20,536 bases of DNA from Opitutus sp. (lineage in GTDB: Bacteria; Verrucomicrobiota; Verrucomicrobiae; Opitutales; Opitutaceae), in assembly GCA_009695065.1 (NCBI GenBank), contig SIBR01000055.1:1-20536 (forward strand), in the 5' to 3' direction. Position 1 is the stretch's first letter, and each line of letters opens with the position of its first letter. Shown one piece after another: positions 9,115 to 14,520 of the stretch. A program made the position numbers and the translations under genes. A model generated the notes under the pieces. That model searched no databases and was not told the DNA's origin. It saw only the letters and a list, made by a program, of their open reading frames with translations.

Positions 9115-9378
9115 CTCAAGCAGTCTGGGGCCGGACCGCGCGCGAAATCGTGCGCGAACGCGGAGGCGATTACCTGCTCACGGCCAAAAGCAACCAGTCC
9201 GGCGTCAAAGCCGCCGTACAGGCCCATGTGCCCGATCCGGCCTCCCCCTTTTTTCGCCCCACTGAAGGACCCGGCCGTCGCGCATTGGACGGGCCCGGAA
9301 AGGGGCCGGCTGGTGACGCGCACTCTGGTCGCTCGCGACCTCGACACCGAGGTCACCGATTTTCAACGACTGACCGAA
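9115..9378 (+). pseudogene. Internal fragment of an ISAs1-like DDE transposase, frameshifted
   Basis: One frame reads TAREIVRERGGDYLLTAKSNQ followed by AAVQAHVPDPASPFF. This resembles the conserved 'HTQ..AR.IV..GGDYL...K.NQ' block of ISAs1-type transposases. A second frame, one shift later (about 9286-9378), reads RGRLVTRTLVARDLD, matching the family's following 'GHGR.ETR' block. Two family blocks in the correct order but different frames, with no start, no N-terminal DDE residues and no C-terminus, indicate an old remnant. Its left boundary falls only ~60 bp from the start codon of the CotH gene. A related IS4-superfamily subgroup is the alternative assignment. Confidence 0.6.
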
Positions 9379-9404
9379 AACCAGATTCTCATTCAAAATT
9401 GCCA

Positions 9405-9535
9405 TCAAGATGAGCCGAATCGCAGGGGCGCAGACTTGCTGCGCCCTTGTGCACGTTCGATGCTGCATAGGGCGCAGCAAGTCTGCGCCCCTGCTATGAT
9501 GGCGATCTCAGACGTCGGAATGCGTCTCATCTTGA
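9405..9535. repeat. Palindromic MITE-like element E3
   Basis: A 131 bp element bounded by 16 bp inverted repeats, TCAAGATGAGCCGAAT at 9405-9420 against the complement of 9520-9535, with two mismatches. Inside is a perfect 25 bp inverted repeat (9423-9447 and 9469-9493) with a 21 bp spacer. Each 25-mer is itself a hairpin with arms GGGCGCAG/CTGCGCCC and a 5 bp centre (ACTTG left, CAAGT right). The palindrome lies close to the left end and a ~40 bp unique tail leads to the right end, the same layout and length as E1 and E2. It adjoins the transposase remnant. Inference: a non-autonomous mobile or REP-type repeat. Confidence 0.75.
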
Positions 9536-9543
9536 AAGCTACT

Positions 9544-9622
9544 TGGAATCAGGGAGGGCGGATCCGGAATTGGGATCAGGGAAGGTGGCCAACTAAAACT
9601 GAAGTGCGGAATTGAATTGGTA
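9544..9622. mobile_element. Possible terminal remnant of an IS21-family element
   Basis: Three spaced copies of a GGAATt/c-type word occur at about 9545, 9566 and 9608, with ATCAGGGAAGGTGGCCAACT between them (9575-9594). Multiple short direct repeats of the form GGAATCAGGGTGGCC are what I associate with the ends of IS21-family elements. No istA or istB coding sequence is present. This is a weak, pattern-based call; the repeats may be unrelated. Confidence 0.3.
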
Positions 9623-9818
9623 ATTTCGCCCGAGATTGAAAGATTCGGCGCGAATCTCATGCCGATCCCGTCAGCGCCCGCCCTCCACGTTTACGGTGAA
9701 GTCCGATTGGCCGGCGGGATGGCTGATCGCGTTGAGCGCGGGGGCGGGGGCAAAACGTTCGTTTCGTCCGGGGGGTTGCCGGCGGCGCCGAGCGGCTTTC
9801 CACCCAATCGCACGCCCG

Positions 9819-11342
9819 ATGACAACTGAGTCGAACGCGGTGTCACGTCTGACCCGATGGCGGCTGGTGGCCGATCGCGCCCTGTCGCTCATGGCGGTCG
9901 CGGCCGTGGTCTGGTTTTACGGGTGGACGGTGCAGTCGGCCGGTGGACTGAGCCCGGCAAATTCCGATGATTTATACAGCCTGTTGGTCCGGGGCTACCG
10001 GAAGGGGCATCTGTACCTCGACCGGGCGCCGCCGGCCGAACTGGTGGCGCTGGCGGATCCGTACGACCCGGCGCAGAACGGCCCGTATCGATTGCACGAC
10101 GCGTCGTATTACCGCGGGCACTACTATCTTTATTTCGGCGTGGTGCCGGCGGTGACGTTGATGCTGCCCTACGCGGTGATCACCGGGCATCCACTACCGA
10201 CGGGCGGCGCGGTGCTGATTTTTTGTATCGCGGGGTTTCTGGCGGCGAGCCGGTTGTGGCTCGCCCTTCGGCGGCGCTATTTTCCGGACAGCGCGCCCTG
10301 GACCGGCGCGCTCGGCGTGCTGGTGCTGGGCATGGGCACGCATCTGCTCGCGCTGGCCCGAAGGCCGATGGTGTGGGAGCTGCCCATCGCGGCCGGTTTT
10401 GCGTTTGCGATGCTGGCGCTGTTGGCAGTGCACGCGGCGGTGCACGGACGCCGTCCGCTCGCGGCGCTCTGCCTCGCGGGGCTTTTTCTCGGACTGGCCG
10501 TGGCCGCGCGACCGCCGGTGCTTTTTGGGGCCGCCCTGTTTCCCGCGCCGTTGTGGCTGTTGATTCGGCGCGAGTCGCGCCCTGGGAAAACCTGGTGGCG
10601 TTACGGGCTGGCAGCGGCGGCGGGCCTGGCACTGTGCGGCGCGGCCATGCTGGCGCACAATTATGCGCGTTTCGACAACCCGCTCGAATTCGGGCAGAAT
10701 TTCCAACTGACGTCGTCACGCGAACTCAGCAACCGGCACTTCGGCCTGGACTACGTTCGACAGAATCTCCGGGTCTACTATTTGTTTCCATTGCGGTGGT
10801 CGTGGGAGTTTCCGTTCGTGTCGGCCCAAACGCCGGGTTGGACCATTCCCGATTACGCCGGCAGCGAGGAGATGTGCGGGCTGGGCGTGACGTTTCCGTT
10901 TCTCTGGCTCGCTCTGGCGGCGCCGCTTGCGGTGTGGCAGCGAGCCGAGGCCGAGCGACGTTCGCTCTGCGCCATGCTTGGCGCGATCGCCGGCCTCTAC
11001 TTCGGCGTCGGAATATTCCTGCTGACATTTTTTTCCACCACCGAGCGTTACCTGGCCGAGTTTGCCCCGGCCCTGGCGTTGCTGGCGGTGTGCGGTTGGC
11101 TGGGGATCGAGCGATGGGCGCAGCGGATGCGCTGGCGGATCTGGATTCCCCCCATGGCGGCGGTCGCGGCGATGGCCACGGTGCCGATGAGCGTTCTCGT
11201 CAGCTTCAACTACCACGGCAACCTGTTCAGCCGCGACAGCCCGGCGGTCTGGCTGCGTCTGGAGCGGGCGGCCCACGACGCGCTGGCGCGGATCGGAATG
11301 TGGGCGGGTGTCTTCGAGGGGCCGCGCGTGCTAAAAATTTGA
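9819..11342 (+). CDS. Polytopic GT-C-like membrane protein (probable glycosyltransferase fold), N-terminal part
   Basis: Encodes 507 residues up to a TGA at 11340. The first transmembrane helix is at about residues 21-37, followed by a long extracytoplasmic loop with ANSDDLY (47-53), DPYDPAQNGPY and HDASYYRGHYYLYFGVVP (93-110), then about ten further hydrophobic helices to about residue 470. This layout (acidic motif after helix 1, many helices) fits GT-C lipid-linked-sugar glycosyltransferases such as the PMT/ArnT class. The specific family is one I know only as PVC membrane proteins of unknown role. The ATG at 9819 is chosen because it precedes the first helix closely; upstream in-frame codons are Arg/Ser-rich and not conserved-looking. 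The frame stays open after the TGA and continues into the lectin-like segment at 11343-12218, so this may be the front two thirds of a ~799-residue protein. Confidence 0.75.
   Translation: MTTESNAVSRLTRWRLVADRALSLMAVAAVVWFYGWTVQSAGGLSPANSDDLYSLLVRGYRKGHLYLDRAPPAELVALADPYDPAQNGPYRLHDASYYRGHYYLYFGVVPAVTLMLPYAVITGHPLPTGGAVLIFCIAGFLAASRLWLALRRRYFPDSAPWTGALGVLVLGMGTHLLALARRPMVWELPIAAGFAFAMLALLAVHAAVHGRRPLAALCLAGLFLGLAVAARPPVLFGAALFPAPLWLLIRRESRPGKTWWRYGLAAAAGLALCGAAMLAHNYARFDNPLEFGQNFQLTSSRELSNRHFGLDYVRQNLRVYYLFPLRWSWEFPFVSAQTPGWTIPDYAGSEEMCGLGVTFPFLWLALAAPLAVWQRAEAERRSLCAMLGAIAGLYFGVGIFLLTFFSTTERYLAEFAPALALLAVCGWLGIERWAQRMRWRIWIPPMAAVAAMATVPMSVLVSFNYHGNLFSRDSPAVWLRLERAAHDALARIGMWAGVFEGPRVLKI
11340..11342 (+). 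other. In-frame TGA splitting a membrane/lectin protein
   Basis: The codons before the stop read ...GPRVLKI and those after read FQTRPTGTVETIWRA in the same frame. The two sides look like adjacent strands of one lectin-like beta domain. A single C-to-T change (CGA Arg to TGA) would explain it. TGA is used as a normal stop for the symporter, sulfatase, phosphotransferase and TonB receptor genes here, so general reassignment is excluded. Nonsense mutation, sequencing error or readthrough remain possible. Confidence 0.7.
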
Positions 11343-11366
11343 TTCCAAACGCGTCCCACCGGCACG

Positions 11367-12218
11367 GTGGAAACGATTTGGCGGGCGGACGATGCCGGGG
11401 CCGACGAGCGAGTGTTGGTCAAACACCTGGCTGAACGCGAAATTTGTTTCGGATTTTCCCGCGGCGAATCGCCGGTGCGTTGGGGACGTCCCCTCACGTG
11501 GCAACCGGGGCACACTCACACTGTCGAATTGCAGCTGCCCTCGCTCTATGGCGCACCGCCCGAGGTCGGGAGGGGTCTGCGGCGACTGGAGGAATTTCGC
11601 GAGCGCTCGAGCGTGGCCGTCTGGTTCAGCGGCGGACGGGCGTTGAGTTTGGTGGTCGCGCCGTTGCCGGCGGGAACGGCACCCGGCGGGGCGGTGCCGA
11701 CGGCTTTTTCCGGGGACGTGCGCGGCATGACGAAGCGGGTGTTTCGCGTCGATGAGGTTGAACAGGCGGCGGAACCCGGCTGGCCGCGCGGGGGCACGCT
11801 GCATTTGCGGGTGATTCTGCCGCAGCCGTTGGCCCCCGAGGGCGAACCGCTTTTTGCCGCTGGCGTGCTGTACGGTTCAGACCTGGTCGTCGTGCGCGAT
11901 GCCGGAGCGGGGGCCGTGACGCTTCAGTTTGAGCACCACGGGGCGCCGGCCCTGGCGACCAAGCCGCTGCGGCTCGATCCGCGTCTCGAACACCGGATCG
12001 AAATCGCGTTGCCGTCCTGCACGAGCGACGCGTTCAGCCGTTCCGCCCGCGGCGAGGTGATCCTGCGCGTGATCGGCGATGAGGTGCTGCGCGGCCTGAG
12101 CGATTGCAACGCCTTTGGCGCCGGCAGCGAGCGCATCGGACGCAATCCCTTCGACATCGGATCGTCCCGGGAGTTTCGTGGTTGGATTTTGGATGCGCGC
12201 TGGGTCCGTGACCGGTAG
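11367..12218 (+). CDS. Concanavalin-like domain segment, probably the C-terminal part of the upstream membrane protein
   Basis: If translated alone it would start at a GTG (11367) and give 283 residues, but there is no ribosome binding site and no signal peptide. In the same frame the sequence begins directly after the TGA of the upstream gene. Features are beta-rich: WGRPLTWQPGHTHTVELQLPSLYG, VAVWFSGGRALSLV, SRSARGEVILRVIGDEVL and the closing GSSREFRGWILDARW strand. These resemble laminin-G/concanavalin-like carbohydrate-binding folds appended to GT-C-like proteins. The most economical reading is a periplasmic C-terminal domain that has been cut off by a nonsense mutation. An independently translated small protein is less likely. 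Confidence 0.6.
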   Translation: METIWRADDAGADERVLVKHLAEREICFGFSRGESPVRWGRPLTWQPGHTHTVELQLPSLYGAPPEVGRGLRRLEEFRERSSVAVWFSGGRALSLVVAPLPAGTAPGGAVPTAFSGDVRGMTKRVFRVDEVEQAAEPGWPRGGTLHLRVILPQPLAPEGEPLFAAGVLYGSDLVVVRDAGAGAVTLQFEHHGAPALATKPLRLDPRLEHRIEIALPSCTSDAFSRSARGEVILRVIGDEVLRGLSDCNAFGAGSERIGRNPFDIGSSREFRGWILDARWVRDR

Positions 12219-12250
12219 CCCCATGGACCAAATTGCCGCGGGCGGGATCG

Positions 12251-12397
12251 CTATCTGAGCGATTCCAAGAACGCCACGAGGTCGCGGAATTCATCGACGG
12301 ACAGCAGCGCCGGCCACCCCTCGGGCATGAGCGAGCCAGCCATCGCCCCGAATGACGCCACGTCCCTCGCCGGAATCCGCGTCTCGCGACCGGGGAT
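12251..12397 (-). pseudogene. C-terminal tail of a PVC-type heme-binding / cytochrome c-like protein
   Basis: The last 48 codons before a TAG (12251-12253) read GRETRIPARDVASFGAMAG, SLMPEGWPALLSVDEFRDL and VAFLESLR. The block 'R..S.SLMPEGL...L...E..DLVAFL.SL' is typical of the end of planctomycete/verrucomicrobial heme-binding domains (the C-terminal c-type module of large secreted dehydrogenase-like proteins). No CxxCH survives. The frame stays open to about 13003, but beyond about 12397 it is only the antisense of the adenylate kinase remnant. The gene is therefore truncated at its 5' side at the same point where that remnant begins. Confidence 0.5.
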
Positions 12398-13009
12398 CTG
12401 TTTCGCGGCAACCTCCGCCAGGCCACGGAACTTGGCCGGCTGGCGAAGACTTACATGGACCGCGGCGAATTGGTGCCGGACGATGTGACCGACGCGATGG
12501 TCGGGGAGCGGCTGGCGCGGCCCGATGCCCGCGCCGGTTTCATCCTCGACGGATTTCCGCGCACGACCCACCAGGCCGAGGCCCTCACCGAGATGCTCAC
12601 CCGCCTCCACCGCCGGCTCGCGGGCGTGCTCTATATCAATGTTTCGGATACGGCGATCGTGGATCGCCTGTCCGGCCGGTTGATTTGCCGGAGCTGCCAG
12701 GCGCCCTATCATACGTTGTTCAAGCCGGCGAAAATCCCCGGGGTCTGCGACACCTGCGGCGGCGAACTCTATCAACGGACCGACGACAACCCCGGGACGG
12801 TGCGCGCCCGGCTCGTGACGTTTCACCGGCAAACCGAACCGCTGATCGCCCATTACCGCCGCGCCGGCCTGCTCCATGAAATCGACGGGGAGGGCGACGT
12901 GGCCGGGATCGCCGGACGCAGTCTTGCGGAGGTCCGGAATTTCTCCAGAATGGAAGCATGGTCCGCCGTCTCCGCCGCGGACGCCGAAAACAATCCCCGC
13001 CATGTTTGA
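12383..13009 (+). pseudogene. adk: 5'-truncated adenylate kinase (P-loop lost)
   Basis: Adenylate kinase interconverts AMP + ATP and 2 ADP. Homology begins abruptly at ATGDLFRGNLRQATELG (the AMP-binding helix, normally near residue 30). It continues through GELVPDDVTDAMV, ILDGFPRTTHQAEAL, the LID with C-x2-C-x16-C-x2-C (zinc-type LID) and HRQTEPLI. The N-terminal GxPGxGKGTQ P-loop is absent, and no start codon lies before an ATG at 12455, inside the domain. The product, if made, could not bind ATP normally. The last ~20 residues (RMEAWSAVSAADAENNPRHV) are not adk-like. The TGA at 13007-13009 overlaps the ATG of the phosphotransferase gene by 8 bp, suggesting a former adk-pap operon. Upstream, 12251-12397 belongs to an unrelated gene on the other strand. 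Confidence 0.85.
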
Positions 13010-14501
13010 AGCCGCCGAATTGGGTCAGGAAATTTCCCGGGAAGTCTACGACGCCGATCTGCCGCGGTTGCGGGCCCGGCTCCTGGAGGCGCACCTCGCG
13101 TTGCGCGCCCAGAAATTTCCCGTCATCGTGATCGTTTCCGGGGCGGACGGTGCCGGCAAGGGCGAGACGGTGCACCGGCTGAATGAGTGGCTCGATCCCC
13201 GCGGGGTGCAAACCCACGCCTTCTGGGAGACGAGCGACGAAGAGCGGGATCGGCCGCCCTTCTGGCGTTTCTGGCGGGCGATGCCGGGCCGCGGGCGCAT
13301 CGGCATTTTCTTTCGCTCCTGGTATACGGTGCCGATCATCCGGCGCGTTTTGAGCGACTCCAAGCGCAGCCGGTTCGACACCGAACTCGACCGCATCGTC
13401 GCCTTGGAGAAAATGCTCGCGGACGACGGCGCGCTGATCGTGAAGCTCTGGCTGCATCTTTCGAAAAAAGCGCAGAAAAAAGCGCTCGGGAAACTCGAAA
13501 AAGCGGGCCGTTTGGGACCGGATGACTGGAAACATTTCAAGCAGTATGATCGGTTCACGCGGATATCCGAACGCGCGCTCCGGCACACCGACGCCCGGTT
13601 CGCTCCCTGGCATGTGGTCGAAGGGGCCGATCGCCGATACCGGGAGTTGACGATTGGCCGAATCCTGCTGGCGGCCATCGAGCAGCGACTACAGGTCGGC
13701 ACGGCGGAATCCGGTGTCCTGTCGGAGGCAGTCCCGTCCGCCGCCCCGGGCGCGGTGTCAGCCGCAAAAAAGGCGCAGGCGAAAAAAACCGGTTCGATCC
13801 TGGCCAAGATCGATCTGACGCAGCGACTCACGGACGCCCAATACGAACGGGCACTCGGGGAACAGCAGGCAAAGTTGAGCCGGCTCGCGTGGACGGCGCG
13901 GGAAAAGAAACGTTCGCTTGCGCTGGTATTCGAGGGATCCGTCGCCGCCGGCAAGGGCAGTGCCATCCGGCGGGTCACGCAGGCGATGGATCCGCGGCTC
14001 TACCGGGTCGTCGGCATCGCCGCCCCGACCGAAGAAGAGCGGGCCCAGCACTACCTGTGGCGCTTCTGGCGGCACCTGCCCCGGGCCGGCTATACGACGA
14101 TTTTCGACCGTTCCTGGTATGGCCGCGTGCTCGTGGAGCGGGTCGAGGGATTTGCCACGGTGCCGGCGTGGAGCCGGTCCTACCGGGAGATCAATGAGTT
14201 CGAGGAGCAGCTCAGTGAACACGGCATTGTTGTCGTGAAATTCTGGTTACAGATCAGTCCGGAAGAACAGCTGCGTCGGTTCAAGGAGCGCCAGCGGATC
14301 GCCTACAAGAAATTCAAGATCACGGAGGAGGACTGGCGGAACCGCGAGAAGTGGGACGCGTACCAGGTGGCGGTGGACGACATGGTGGCGCAGACCAGCA
14401 CGGAATTTGCGCGTTGGACGCTGGTGGCGGCGAACGACAAGAAATTTGCGCGGGTGCAGATTTTGAAAACCGTCGGCGAACGCCTCGAGGCCGCGCTCTG
14501 A
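13002..14501 (+). CDS. pap: Two-domain PPK2-type polyphosphate:AMP phosphotransferase (PAP)
   Basis: Encodes 499 residues, close to the ~475-500 usual for fused class II PPK2 enzymes, which make ADP from AMP and polyphosphate in the cytoplasm. N-domain: Walker A GADGAGKG (47-54), EWLDPRGVQTHAFWE, FFRSWYTVPIIRRV. C-domain: FEGSVAAGKGSAIRRV (about 309-324), LYRVVGIAAPTEEE, YLWRFWRHLP, IFDRSWYGRVLVERVEGF, FKITEEDWRNREKWDAY. A Lys/Ala-rich linker (about 245-270) joins them. The ATG at 13002 is used because homology starts at FEAAELG; an upstream start would lie inside the adk remnant. The C-domain Walker A reads G-S-V where the family has G-x-D, while the N-domain keeps the aspartate. In characterised members the C-domain is the catalytic one, so activity is doubtful. 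The gene is followed 19 bp later by sulP. Confidence 0.93.
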   Translation: MFEAAELGQEISREVYDADLPRLRARLLEAHLALRAQKFPVIVIVSGADGAGKGETVHRLNEWLDPRGVQTHAFWETSDEERDRPPFWRFWRAMPGRGRIGIFFRSWYTVPIIRRVLSDSKRSRFDTELDRIVALEKMLADDGALIVKLWLHLSKKAQKKALGKLEKAGRLGPDDWKHFKQYDRFTRISERALRHTDARFAPWHVVEGADRRYRELTIGRILLAAIEQRLQVGTAESGVLSEAVPSAAPGAVSAAKKAQAKKTGSILAKIDLTQRLTDAQYERALGEQQAKLSRLAWTAREKKRSLALVFEGSVAAGKGSAIRRVTQAMDPRLYRVVGIAAPTEEERAQHYLWRFWRHLPRAGYTTIFDRSWYGRVLVERVEGFATVPAWSRSYREINEFEEQLSEHGIVVVKFWLQISPEEQLRRFKERQRIAYKKFKITEEDWRNREKWDAYQVAVDDMVAQTSTEFARWTLVAANDKKFARVQILKTVGERLEAAL

Positions 14502-14520
14502 GCGCCGCGGTATTTCTCCG

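Larger units (their letters stand above)
9054..9818. other. Divergent intergenic region holding mobile-element debris
   Basis: This 765 bp stretch separates the minus-strand CotH gene from the plus-strand membrane-protein gene, so it should contain both promoters. In order it contains a decayed transposase (about 9115-9378), the palindromic element E3 (9405-9535), a possible IS21-like end (about 9544-9622), and about 200 bp (9623-9818) in which I see no convincing gene. Short frames exist on both strands there, but none resembles a known protein. I could not identify a confident promoter. Confidence 0.6.

Noticed and set aside
9054..9356. A 101-codon upstream extension of the CotH protein
   Set aside because: It runs through the transposase remnant. 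The ATG at 9053 immediately precedes a good signal peptide.
10223..11434. A 403-codon plus-strand frame overlapping the membrane-protein gene
   Set aside because: It is Gly/Arg/Ala-rich with no hydrophobic pattern and overlaps a convincing polytopic membrane protein in another frame.
12251..13003. A 250-codon minus-strand open frame
   Set aside because: Only the last ~48 codons (12251-12397) look like a protein. The rest is the antisense of the adenylate kinase remnant, open because of high GC at third positions.
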